Source: a virus. From it: DNA of 41,750 bases. The notes below the pieces were generated by a model. The model was not told where the DNA came from, did no database searches, and saw only the letters and a list, made by a program, of their open reading frames with translations. The DNA lies in IMG/VR virus record IMGVR_UViG_3300046516_000571, positions 1-41,750 of that record, one strand, 5' to 3'. A program made the translations under genes and the position numbers. How positions within the stretch are numbered: position 1 is the stretch's first letter; each line of letters starts with the position of its first letter. Positions 5,342 to 12,555 of the stretch are shown here, piece by piece.

Positions 5342-6451
5342 TTACGTTGGTTGTGGCGTCCATAGATCGCCTGGGACGTGCGTCAGGATGGTGGTGCTGG
5401 TGACCTCGGTGATGATCGCCGTCAGCGCCGTCGGGCTGCTCCACACCTGCGGGTGGCCTGCCGCGTAGCCCTGGAAGTCCGTCACCTCCATCGCGTGATA
5501 CTGGTCGAGCGTCAGTGCAGGAGGCGGCGGTGGGGGCGTTGGTGGTGGTGCTGGCGGTGTGATCGTGCCGGGGTTCGCGAACGTCATGGCGCTGGTGTCG
5601 AGGCTCGGCCGGCTGGCCAGCAGCACAGTGTCACCGGTCGCGGGCAGCCCCCACACGCTGTTGCCGCTCAGCGCCGGCTGCGTTGCGGAGTCGAGCAGGA
5701 AGCGGCCGGACGGATCGTCGTTGACCACGGTGTTGCCGGTGATCGCGAAGTCGGTGCCGGCGTTGCTGGCGCCCTCCTCGCCGTAGGCCACGATGAACGG
5801 GTTCTGGGTGTTCGGCCCCTGCTCTATCGTGTTGCCGCTGATCGTGGCGTTGCCGCCGTTGGGCAGGTCGATCGAGTAGCTGGCGCTGCCGTTGTTGTCG
5901 AAGATGCGGTTGCCGGTGATGGTGTTGCTGGCGGCGCGGCTCTTTACTTCGTGTCCGACGATCGCGTCGTGGATGTAGGAGTTCGTGAGGCTAAAATTCG
6001 CAATCGCGCCGAGGTAGATGTTATGTGTCGAGCCGCTGCCATCGCCATTGGCAGCAAACTCCGAGTGGTCAATGCCGATTGAACCGTTTGGGTCTGCCGC
6101 GCCGAGCAGTCCTTCCTGGTTGTCGTGGAAGTAGTCGTCCTTGAGCGAGAGGCTGCCGCCCTCGTAGCGGATCGCAGCGCCATTTCGATCCGGTACAGCC
6201 ACCCCGCTAATGTCGAACCCATTGATCGCGACATTGGCGCCACTCTCCGTGATCATCGCCTTGCCGTCGGGCGGGCTGATGGTCTCCCGCAGCAGCACCT
6301 CGCCGCCCACCGCCTGCAGCGTGATCGAGGTGCCAATGCTCAGGAACTGGTCGACGTATGTCCCCGCCTGCACGTCAATCGTGTCACCGGATGCCGCGGC
6401 GTTGATCGCGTCCTGAATGCTCTGGCCGACGCCGACGGTGACAGTTGCCAT
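5342..6451 (-). CDS. Parallel beta-helix protein (NosD/pectate-lyase-like repeats)
   Basis: A 369-residue protein. The start (VGQSIQDAINAAASGDTIDV then AGTY) is the classical opening of right-handed beta-helix proteins, followed by coils with GFDISG, NTITGNRIFDNN, ATISGNTIEQG and FAITGNTVVNDD. A Pro-rich hinge (residues ~296-312) leads to a C-terminal domain with LDQYHAMEVTDFQGYAAGHP. There is no signal peptide. It may be a capsid decoration, an extra receptor-binding or depolymerase part, or an accessory enzyme; a catalytic site cannot be assigned by eye. It lies far from the two tail-spike genes. A GAGG ribosome site precedes the ATG. Confidence 0.75.
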   Translation of the reverse strand: MATVTVGVGQSIQDAINAAASGDTIDVQAGTYVDQFLSIGTSITLQAVGGEVLLRETISPPDGKAMITESGANVAINGFDISGVAVPDRNGAAIRYEGGSLSLKDDYFHDNQEGLLGAADPNGSIGIDHSEFAANGDGSGSTHNIYLGAIANFSLTNSYIHDAIVGHEVKSRAASNTITGNRIFDNNGSASYSIDLPNGGNATISGNTIEQGPNTQNPFIVAYGEEGASNAGTDFAITGNTVVNDDPSGRFLLDSATQPALSGNSVWGLPATGDTVLLASRPSLDTSAMTFANPGTITPPAPPPTPPPPPPALTLDQYHAMEVTDFQGYAAGHPQVWSSPTALTAIITEVTSTTILTHVPGDLWTPQPT

Positions 6452-6537
6452 TGGACCTCAGTCCTGTCGTTGCGGGTTGGACTCGAACGTGCTGTGGTGC
6501 CGCACCGCGTCCGTGCAAGGCTCGCGGGAGAGTAGCG

Positions 6538-6550
6538 GGCGGTAACCGCC
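6538..6550. promoter_or_regulatory. GC-rich palindrome in intergenic gap
   Basis: GGCGG-TAA-CCGCC is a perfect inverted repeat in the 118-base gap between the 23-residue membrane gene and the beta-helix gene. Its core CGGTA recurs in the hairpin at 11549-11564, also intergenic. It could be a protein-binding or RNA pause element. Nothing else is recognised in this gap. Confidence 0.3.
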
Positions 6551-6569
6551 AGAAGCCGCCCCTACTCGC

Positions 6570-6641
6570 TCAGGTGACAGCCGTGATCAGCAGCACGACC
6601 AGCGCCAGCACCATGATCCCAAGCAGCGCCCCGTGGCTCAC
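6570..6641 (-). CDS. 23-residue membrane peptide
   Basis: A very short gene starting at a GTG that forms a GTGA overlap with the methyltransferase stop. The product is a short polar N-terminus (SHGALLG) and one hydrophobic helix (IMVLALVVLLITAVT) up to the stop. The exact translational coupling and a transmembrane helix of realistic length make it credible. Role unknown; it could be a small lysis or membrane-stress peptide. Confidence 0.5.
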   Translation of the reverse strand: MSHGALLGIMVLALVVLLITAVT

Positions 6642-7945
6642 TCCGCAGCCTCCGGTATCCCGCGCGGCATGAAACCGCGCCCATTGTTCTCGTTCCAACG
6701 GTTCCCGTCGTGCCGCGGCGTCGTCTGCGCCTTGGACAGCCGCTGGTATTCGTCCCCCGCGAATAGGTCAGCCATACGCTCGTCCTCAGGATCACCGGCG
6801 GGCGGCAGGTCAGCGAACAGCGGCGCATCGTCCCGGCAGCGCTGCATAGCCATCTCCGTGTAGGCGGTGTTCAGCTCGATCCCGATCGCATCACGTTGCA
6901 GCCGGTCCGCCACGAGGAGCGTGGTGCCAGCGCCAGCGAAAGGGTCGAGGACCGTGCAGGGCACCACATCGGCATTGTGGTCGCAGCCTGCGCGCCCGCC
7001 GGTGGTAGTGACTGTCGGAGAACGGTTGCCGTCGTGGCTGTTGCCGCCACCGATCGCCTGCAAGCTGGCGGCTTGTCGTGCAATCTCACCAGGTGTCAGC
7101 GCCATCGATAACCCAAGCCGCTCGCGTTTCTCCCTGACAGTCTCAGTTTCCGTCACCCGCACCCACGGCTTGCCGCACCGGCTGCAACAGCCGCGCTCCG
7201 ACGTGCCAGCCTTGATGCAGCGCTCGGCCAGCGCAGGCGGGAACGTTGCGAAGTGCGCCTCGCTGTACGGCGCCGTGGCGATCGTCCAGACATTGCGTAA
7301 GTTGCGCGTGCCGTTCGTCTCCCGAAATCCGCGAGGAGCCTGCAACGACAGCTTCCCGCTATTTGGCGCATCACCTGTGAAAGCGTAGTTGTAGCGGCTC
7401 GCACTCTCGGGAACGCCGTCCTCCCGCACCGCATCGGCATCGTAATAATACCGCGCGCTCTTGGTGAGCAGGAACACATGCTCATGGGCTGACGTGGGAC
7501 GGTCGGTGATGCTCTCCGGCATCGGGTTCGGCTTGTGCCAAATAATGTCCGACCGCAGCCACCACCCATCCGCCTGCAACGCCAAGGCAAGGCGCGCCGG
7601 CATCATCAGCAGTTGCTTGGGCGCCAAACCGCCATTGCCTACCTTGGGCGATGCGTGTCCGTTATGCCCTCGGGTCGGTGTCCAGCCGCTGCCTTGGTTG
7701 GCGTTGTAGCTATCCCCCATATTGACCCAGCACGTCCCATCGGGGCGCAGCACGCGCTTCACCTCACGAAACACCGCAACCATCGTGGCCAGATACTCGT
7801 CGGGCGTCGGCTCCAGCCCGATCTGCCCAGCGCAGCCGTAATCCCGCAGCCCGTAATACGGAGGCGAGGTCACCACGCACTGGACGCTGTCGGCCGGCAA
7901 CGTGGCGAGGACATCACGGCAATCACCCGCCAACAGCCGGATCAC
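6638..7945 (-). CDS. DNA N4/N6 methyltransferase (beta-type order)
   Basis: A 435-residue site-specific DNA methyltransferase. The catalytic motif IV TSPPYYGLRDYG is near residue 28 and the AdoMet motif I DPFAGAGTT is near residue 335, so the order is catalytic first, as in the beta class. Between them is a target-recognition region with a CSRCGKPW zinc-like knuckle. A long C-terminal extension (~60 residues) follows the last motif. SPPY is compatible with N4-cytosine or N6-adenine methylation. GTG at 7945 forms GTGA with the upstream stop; GTG at 7948 is one codon earlier. It may protect phage DNA from restriction or alter GcrA-type promoter control. No partner endonuclease is adjacent. Confidence 0.9.
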   Translation of the reverse strand: MIRLLAGDCRDVLATLPADSVQCVVTSPPYYGLRDYGCAGQIGLEPTPDEYLATMVAVFREVKRVLRPDGTCWVNMGDSYNANQGSGWTPTRGHNGHASPKVGNGGLAPKQLLMMPARLALALQADGWWLRSDIIWHKPNPMPESITDRPTSAHEHVFLLTKSARYYYDADAVREDGVPESASRYNYAFTGDAPNSGKLSLQAPRGFRETNGTRNLRNVWTIATAPYSEAHFATFPPALAERCIKAGTSERGCCSRCGKPWVRVTETETVREKRERLGLSMALTPGEIARQAASLQAIGGGNSHDGNRSPTVTTTGGRAGCDHNADVVPCTVLDPFAGAGTTLLVADRLQRDAIGIELNTAYTEMAMQRCRDDAPLFADLPPAGDPEDERMADLFAGDEYQRLSKAQTTPRHDGNRWNENNGRGFMPRGIPEAAE

Positions 7946-8124
7946 CACGGTCCCCGCCAGCCGCCGATGCCCGAGAACAGCAGCAGCACGATCAGCAGGA
8001 TGACCACCAGCCCGACGCCGCCATACATGCCGGGGCCGTAGTAGCCGCCGCGGTAGCCGTAGTAGCCGCCGCCCAGACCTCCGAACAGGATCAGCACGAC
8101 GAGGATGATCAGCACGAGGCTCAT
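7942..8124 (-). CDS. Small two-span Gly/Tyr-rich membrane protein
   Basis: A 60-residue protein: hydrophobic helix (MSLVLIILVVLILFGG), a Gly/Tyr/Arg loop (GGGYYGYRGGYYGPGMYGG), and a second helix (VGLVVILLIVLLLFSG). This resembles DUF3309-type small proteins found in alphaproteobacteria and their phages, which lack a known role. It is coupled by ATGA to the portal stop and by GTGA to the methyltransferase. It could contribute to membrane permeabilisation, though the loop is unlike known holins. Confidence 0.7.
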   Translation of the reverse strand: MSLVLIILVVLILFGGLGGGYYGYRGGYYGPGMYGGVGLVVILLIVLLLFSGIGGWRGPW

Positions 8125-10340
8125 GGCGCGCTCCCCGGCGGTTGTGGCTGTGGAATCGGCGTGCGGAGCAATCTGTTCGTGGTGATGGCCGTCTGGTGCG
8201 TCTGGTGCGCGGTGTGCAGCGTTTGCTGTGCGGCTTGCGGTATCTTGGCCGCGGTCAGCAGCGTATCAGCGCGCGTCTTGCTGATGTCGGCGGCCTTCTT
8301 CTGCAGATCGGCCATGTGGTGAGCCATCGCCATCTCGGGCGTCATCTGCTCAGGGTCCAACGGCTGCTGCATCGGCTGTGACGCGCCAGGCGGGTTGTCG
8401 GGAGCCACATGCGGCTGCCCGTAGGGTGGGGCGCTGAACTCGCCATGCACGGAATGCACATTGGCCGCGGCGTTGACCTTGCGCTCCTGCGCCAGCGCCA
8501 TGTCCGCCTGCGCTTTCGCCTGTTTGCCCTGGATGTCCGCTTGCGCATGCTGCGTTGCGAGTTGCCCCGCCTGCTGCTGGGCCTGCTGCTGCTGCTGCTG
8601 GTGTTCCTTCATGCGCTCAAGGATCATGTCCTTGTCGCGCAGGCCGCTGGCCGCAATGAGCACGTCGCCCGGTATCAGCCCCGGCTGAACGCTGGCCAAC
8701 TGCACGAGGCTCTGGAACTCCTCGGCCTGCAGGCTTGGGATGTCGATGCCCTCCTCGATCGTGATGTCCACGTCGAGGTCGCTGATGTCGTTCTCGATGC
8801 CGATGACCTGCTGCAGCCGCGGATCACCAGGCTGTAGTGGCGGCTGCATCTGCTGCATCACCATGGCGCGGTGCTGTTCCGGCATATCCGCCAGCTTGTC
8901 CATCAGCCGCACCGGGCGATTGATCCCGACCCACCTCGTCTCGTTCATGTCGTCCGTCACTCTGACCCATTTGCCACCGCTCCAGAACTCCCGCGCCGCC
9001 ATCCAGCAGCTCTCGTAGACGCGCCTGCTCCAGAACCGCAGCGCGTCGGCCAATGGCTCATTCTGAGCTGCCCCACCCGCTTGCATCGCCAACACAGCGC
9101 GCCCGGACAGCTCGCGCGGATCAGTGCCGCTCATGGCCGCATTCGGGCCGGATAGCTGCATCTCGGCGGTGGCGTGCTGCAGCAACTGGAACTGGCCGGC
9201 GGCGAGGTCGGTGGTTTGCTGGATCTCGAACTTGAGGCCAGGCATCACTTCCACATATCCATCCGGCTTGGCCACCTCGCGCCTCGCCTTGTCCACATCC
9301 GGCACCGCGCCCTGCTCGGCGACCACTTGATGCACGTTGAGCAAGTGCATCGCCTTGGAACGGCGCTTGTTGATCTCGTCCTGCAGCGAGATCAGGCCCC
9401 TTACCATCCCGTAACGTTGATTTTCCCGGTTTATGTATGAGCTTTGCAGCAGCAGCCCTGAGCAGCTCTTGCCCTTACGGTCCTTGAACTTGGACTTCTG
9501 CGGCTTGGCCAACAGCCCGCTCTTGGTGTAGGTCGCGCGCCACCACATCCCACGCTCGGACCAGTCGCATTGGACAAGGCGCACACGCCGCCGGTTGTTA
9601 TCGGTCCAGAACGCGGTTTCCGGTCTGTCGTTGTAGTAGAAGTCGGTGCTACTGAAGCTGCTCTCGATCACATCGTCGGCGTCGGGGTACATCTCCTCGA
9701 GCGCATCGCGGTCGGTCCAGATAACCATGCCCTTGTAGCGCGCATCGCTGAAGTCCAGCGATCGGCTGTGCGGATCGTACCAGACGCGATCCCAGGGAAT
9801 GTGCGTCATCGTCACGTTGCAGCTTCCCTGGCCGTCATCCTCAAGGCCCAGGTCAACGCCACCGGCGCCTTCCGTCAGCATGTTCTCGAACACCAGACTG
9901 CGCAGTAGCGAGAACGAGTTGTCGTCTGCGATGTAGCGCAAGCACTGCGTCGCCGCATCGGCGCGGTCTTCCTCGGCCGGCGTGCGGGCAAATGCCTTGG
10001 GATCGGTGCGCGCCTTGCGCTCCATGCCGCAGAGCAGCTCCAGCTTATCCTTGATCTTGTTGATCGTAATGATCGGCTGGCCGCGCTCGTTCAGTATCTT
10101 GCGCTCATCCCTGGTGTATTGGTCGTGGTCAACGTAGTCGCGATCGCGCTGCGCCAGACTGATCTCGTCTTGGCGCGCCAGTTCGCTCTCCTCGAACCAG
10201 CGGATCAGGCGGGCGTGGAGGTCGTCCAGATCCTTCGGGTACGCATCGGGATCGCCGCCCGTCAGGTCACGGATCGCCGGCGGTGTATCGGGTCCGCGGT
10301 CGCCGGTATGGACGTGGAGATGGATTGCGGTATCGCTCAT
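8121..10340 (-). CDS. Portal protein, P22-like
   Basis: A 739-residue protein of P22 gp1 size. The N-terminal half has a helical start (RLIRWFEESELARQDE), then QPIITINKIKDKLELLCGMERKAR, the ITINKI stretch being a hallmark of the P22-type portal. The middle has IPWDRVWYDPHSR and YINRENQRYGMVRGLISLQD, where linked strands form the ring core. The C-terminal 170 residues are Gln/Ala-rich helices (QQQQQAQQQAG) that would form a long barrel entering the capsid. It forms the dodecameric DNA entry vertex and docks the terminase. Between terL and the portal lie five small genes and the ART-like gene. The start lacks a strong ribosome site. Confidence 0.92.
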   Translation of the reverse strand: MSDTAIHLHVHTGDRGPDTPPAIRDLTGGDPDAYPKDLDDLHARLIRWFEESELARQDEISLAQRDRDYVDHDQYTRDERKILNERGQPIITINKIKDKLELLCGMERKARTDPKAFARTPAEEDRADAATQCLRYIADDNSFSLLRSLVFENMLTEGAGGVDLGLEDDGQGSCNVTMTHIPWDRVWYDPHSRSLDFSDARYKGMVIWTDRDALEEMYPDADDVIESSFSSTDFYYNDRPETAFWTDNNRRRVRLVQCDWSERGMWWRATYTKSGLLAKPQKSKFKDRKGKSCSGLLLQSSYINRENQRYGMVRGLISLQDEINKRRSKAMHLLNVHQVVAEQGAVPDVDKARREVAKPDGYVEVMPGLKFEIQQTTDLAAGQFQLLQHATAEMQLSGPNAAMSGTDPRELSGRAVLAMQAGGAAQNEPLADALRFWSRRVYESCWMAAREFWSGGKWVRVTDDMNETRWVGINRPVRLMDKLADMPEQHRAMVMQQMQPPLQPGDPRLQQVIGIENDISDLDVDITIEEGIDIPSLQAEEFQSLVQLASVQPGLIPGDVLIAASGLRDKDMILERMKEHQQQQQQAQQQAGQLATQHAQADIQGKQAKAQADMALAQERKVNAAANVHSVHGEFSAPPYGQPHVAPDNPPGASQPMQQPLDPEQMTPEMAMAHHMADLQKKAADISKTRADTLLTAAKIPQAAQQTLHTAHQTHQTAITTNRLLRTPIPQPQPPGSAP

Positions 10341-10359
10341 GGAGCGTGAGGAGGTTCCG

Positions 10360-10554
10360 ATGGAAATTGCTCAGATCGTGCCAGGGGGCGTCCTACCGAA
10401 CGATCACTGGCATCGCGGCACGAATGACGGGACGTGTTCTCGGTGTCGCCGCGAGGTATCAGACGAGGATGTGCCGCTGATGCTCTGGAGCAAGAACGGT
10501 AAGAACATGCTGATCTACTGCGAGACGTGTCTGGGCGATCCTCTGGCCGAATAG
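10360..10554 (+). CDS. Small zinc-finger protein on the plus strand
   Basis: A 64-residue protein starting MEIAQIVPGGVLPNDHWHRG after a strong GAGGAGG site. It has CSRC near residue 27 and YCETC near residue 52, a four-cysteine zinc ribbon. It is divergent from the portal, 19 bases away, and stands alone. It resembles the other zinc-ribbon plus-strand gene (2952) in size and style. Role unknown; perhaps a host-interaction or regulatory protein. Confidence 0.65.
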   Translation: MEIAQIVPGGVLPNDHWHRGTNDGTCSRCRREVSDEDVPLMLWSKNGKNMLIYCETCLGDPLAE

Positions 10555-10567
10555 GCGATTGATGCCG

Positions 10568-10705
10568 TCAGTTCGCCTTGCGTGCGGCCTTGAGGCGCTG
10601 GAACTCGTCCCACTGGTGCAGGAACTCGGCCCAGGTAATGCGCGGGTTGACGCGGCGCGCCACGTCCCACCACTCCAGCCGGTTGAGCTCGTCGAGGCGC
10701 GTCAT
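10568..10705 (-). CDS. Hypothetical 45-residue protein
   Basis: The ATG at 10705 overlaps the stop of the ART-like gene (ATGA). The product MTRLDELNRLEWWDVARRVN, then PRITWAEFLHQWDEF and a basic tail is compact, amphipathic and Trp-rich, with the look of short conserved genes beside phage portals. No function is known. It could be a cofactor of the ART-like protein or an assembly factor. Confidence 0.6.
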   Translation of the reverse strand: MTRLDELNRLEWWDVARRVNPRITWAEFLHQWDEFQRLKAARKAN

Positions 10706-11481
10706 CGAGGCTTGGGTTTAACCGCCACTGATGGGTCGTGAAGAATGATCGTGTCGCCCATTGGCACCATTCGATCGCCTAGGCGATCCTTCAGATCTCC
10801 GAACGACACATGGACACCGGGAAACCCAGCCTTCTTCGCCTCGCTTAGCGCGTCTTTGTAGTAGTTGTCGGCGTCGAGCGCATCGTAAACGCTGCCGTCG
10901 TAATAGTCGTTAATATGCTGCTGGGCGTTGTCATAGCCTTGGTCTTTCGCCCACGCTTCCAACTCGGCCTTGGCGTCTTTCTGGAGCAATGGCGCATCTA
11001 TCTGGAACTCATGGACGTTGTCGCCATAGTGCGCTGCATGCTGGCGGTCGGTTGTCAGGTAGTATTCATCGGCATGCGACGTGCCTGGTGCCCACCGATC
11101 GGCCATAGCTCCTGAACCAACCTTGGCAGCATCGAAAGCGTCAAAGTCGTCCAGGCTGCCATGAAATGCCCGGATGCTGGGTGCTGTGCTGCCCATCAGC
11201 AGCGCACTACCATATTTCTGCGCTGCGTCCACCGCTCCAACCTGCGTCGGCAGGCCGGTGTCGGGATCGAGCAGACCCTGGCGCGTGCTCTCGGCGCGCT
11301 GGTCCTGCAGCCACTGCCACGCCTGCTGGCCCGCTGCTGCCACGCCTGCGCCCTGGCTCGTGTCGGGCGGCGGCGCGGCGTAGTTGAGCATCGGCGGGCC
11401 GAGGCCGTTGGGCTGGCCCACGGGGCTGTTGGGCTGCCACAGCCACGGCATGTTCGGTGGGGCTAAGCCGTTGTCGGGCAT
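10702..11481 (-). CDS. ADP-ribosyltransferase-like (ART-PolyVal type) virion-linked protein
   Basis: A 259-residue protein. Residues 1-100 are Pro/Gly/Gln-rich with no clear fold (WLWQPNSPVGQPNG). Residues 103-255 look like an ART fold of the polyvalent-protein type: IRAFHGS (H107), a DFDAFDAAKVGSG loop, YYLTTDRQHAAHYG, then VHVSFGDL and a final GDTIILHD strand. In known ARTs the His, a Ser/Tyr strand and a late Glu/Gln form the site; the third residue is not certain here. Phage ARTs such as T4 Alt are packaged and modify host RNA polymerase or other proteins on entry. Its place beside the portal suggests packaging. Target is inference. Confidence 0.6.
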   Translation of the reverse strand: MPDNGLAPPNMPWLWQPNSPVGQPNGLGPPMLNYAAPPPDTSQGAGVAAAGQQAWQWLQDQRAESTRQGLLDPDTGLPTQVGAVDAAQKYGSALLMGSTAPSIRAFHGSLDDFDAFDAAKVGSGAMADRWAPGTSHADEYYLTTDRQHAAHYGDNVHEFQIDAPLLQKDAKAELEAWAKDQGYDNAQQHINDYYDGSVYDALDADNYYKDALSEAKKAGFPGVHVSFGDLKDRLGDRMVPMGDTIILHDPSVAVKPKPR

Positions 11482-11548
11482 GGGGCTGTGATGCCGCTCC
11501 GCGTGGATCGTGGGCGATTAGGTTCGGGACATCGGTAGGTTTCAGCGA

Positions 11549-11571
11549 CGGTAGCGCGATACCGTTTTATT
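11549..11571 (+). terminator. Hairpin with T-tract in intergenic gap
   Basis: CGGTA (11549-11553) pairs with TACCG (11560-11564) across GCGCGA, followed by TTTTATT. In the plus direction it looks like a weak terminator. The gap 11482-11602 has no gene. The stem sequence GACGGTAGCGCG also resembles the RfaH ops element (10 of 12 bases) but on the plus strand; the minus strand reads about 8 of 12. Both readings are tentative. Confidence 0.35.
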
Positions 11572-11602
11572 ACGTACGATAATCGGGATGTTTTCGGACG
11601 GT

Positions 11603-11767
11603 TCACTCGGTCTCGTAGACCCTCATGGCTTTGATTTCGGCATAGACCCTGCGCATCTCGTCGAGCGTCGGGCGTTCTGGATCGCGGCAGTAGTTGGCCA
11701 TGAGCGCGCCGATCACCAGCTCCATTGCTGCGGCGCGGCCTGCGTGGTCGGGTGCCTCACTCGTCAT
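11603..11767 (-). CDS. Hypothetical 54-residue protein
   Basis: A small helical protein (MTSEAPDHAGRAAAMELVIG at the start, then PTLDEMRRVYAEIKAM). The ATG at 11767 overlaps the upstream gene by 11 bases. No family recognised. It is part of a run of four short genes between terL and the ART-like gene, all overlapped in the same style, suggesting co-translation. Confidence 0.55.
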   Translation of the reverse strand: MTSEAPDHAGRAAAMELVIGALMANYCRDPERPTLDEMRRVYAEIKAMRVYETE

Positions 11768-11996
11768 GCCGCGGCACCAGGCGAGCGGTAACGCGCCCCA
11801 CCTCCTCGGCCACGCGCACGTCGGCGTAATCGCGGAACCACTGTGCCAGGAATGCGACACGACCAGGGCCATCGAGGCTCTCACCGGAAGCGGCGGGAGA
11901 GCGCATCACGGCATAGCACGCCTCGGCCCACTTCTCCGGATCGGTCCCGACATGGCGCTGGAACTCGGCGCCGGTCATCGTGGTGGTGTCAGTCAT
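11757..11996 (-). CDS. Hypothetical 79-residue protein
   Basis: Starts MTDTTTMTGAEFQRHVGTDP and continues with a helix rich in Trp/Phe (WAEACYAVM, RVAFLAQWFRDYADV). The first codons share a 17-base identical DNA stretch with the start of the upstream gene (VTDTTTLSG), probably a duplicated start region. ATGA overlap with that gene. No function known. Confidence 0.6.
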   Translation of the reverse strand: MTDTTTMTGAEFQRHVGTDPEKWAEACYAVMRSPAASGESLDGPGRVAFLAQWFRDYADVRVAEEVGRVTARLVPRHDE

Positions 11997-12280
11997 CGCA
12001 TCCGTCCGTGAAGTATCAGCCTGACCTTATCCGCGCTGTGCATAAATCGGAGTTCCCCAGACGGGCCGTGATCAGACGCATCGATGCCGCACTGGCATTT
12101 CACGCTCCCGAGGTAGCCTCGCGGATTTTTCTCTGGGATCAATACAAACCACCGGGTTTTACAGCCGCTGCATTCAAGTTCGATTATGCGCGGATCGGCC
12201 TGACACTGGAACCGTGGGTCAACGCGATATGGGCGGTGCAGTATGCCAGGAGGGCCGCTCAGCGTGGTGGTGTCAGTCAC
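11993..12280 (-). CDS. Hypothetical zinc-ribbon-like 95-residue protein
   Basis: The GTG at 12280 forms GTGA with the upstream stop. The middle has ELECSGCKTRWFVLIPE and VKCQCGIDASDH, giving CxxC and CxC pairs likely to bind zinc. The ends are polar. No named family; possibly an adaptor to nucleic acid. The N-terminal TDTTT segment repeats that of the next gene. Confidence 0.6.
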   Translation of the reverse strand: MTDTTTLSGPPGILHRPYRVDPRFQCQADPRIIELECSGCKTRWFVLIPEKNPRGYLGSVKCQCGIDASDHGPSGELRFMHSADKVRLILHGRMR

Positions 12281-12555
12281 TTGCCGCCTCCGGTCGTGGC
12301 TACGTTCCAACGGCGTTGGTATTCCTCGTACATGCGGCGGTTGCGCTCCTCCTCTGCCGCTCGCTCAGGACTAGCCAACCATGCTTGGTGTTCCGCCCGG
12401 AGCCTCGCGCGGCGTGCGGCCATGGATGCCCTGCGTTTTGCAATGACCTCAGGTGCGGTCTTGGGATCGTAATGCCGCTTGGCCTCGGTCAGGCGTTGCG
12501 TGGCCGCCCTGTATGCCGCGAGCGCTGCCTCGTATTCCTGTCGCTCGGCGCCCAT
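12277..12555 (-). CDS. Basic coiled-coil 92-residue protein
   Basis: Begins MGAERQEYEAALAAYRAATQ at an ATG that shares a base with the terL stop (TGATG). It is a long, highly charged helix rich in Arg, Glu and Ala with many Arg residues (KRRASMAARRARLRAEH). It might bind DNA or act in head assembly. A longer frame to 12615 runs into terL and is not needed. Confidence 0.6.
   Translation of the reverse strand: MGAERQEYEAALAAYRAATQRLTEAKRHYDPKTAPEVIAKRRASMAARRARLRAEHQAWLASPERAAEEERNRRMYEEYQRRWNVATTGGGK

Noticed and set aside
11843-12472. Long plus-strand open frame opposite the small genes after terL
   Set aside because: Composition (many Arg/Ser/His runs) and overlap with four well-coupled minus genes mark it as a shadow.
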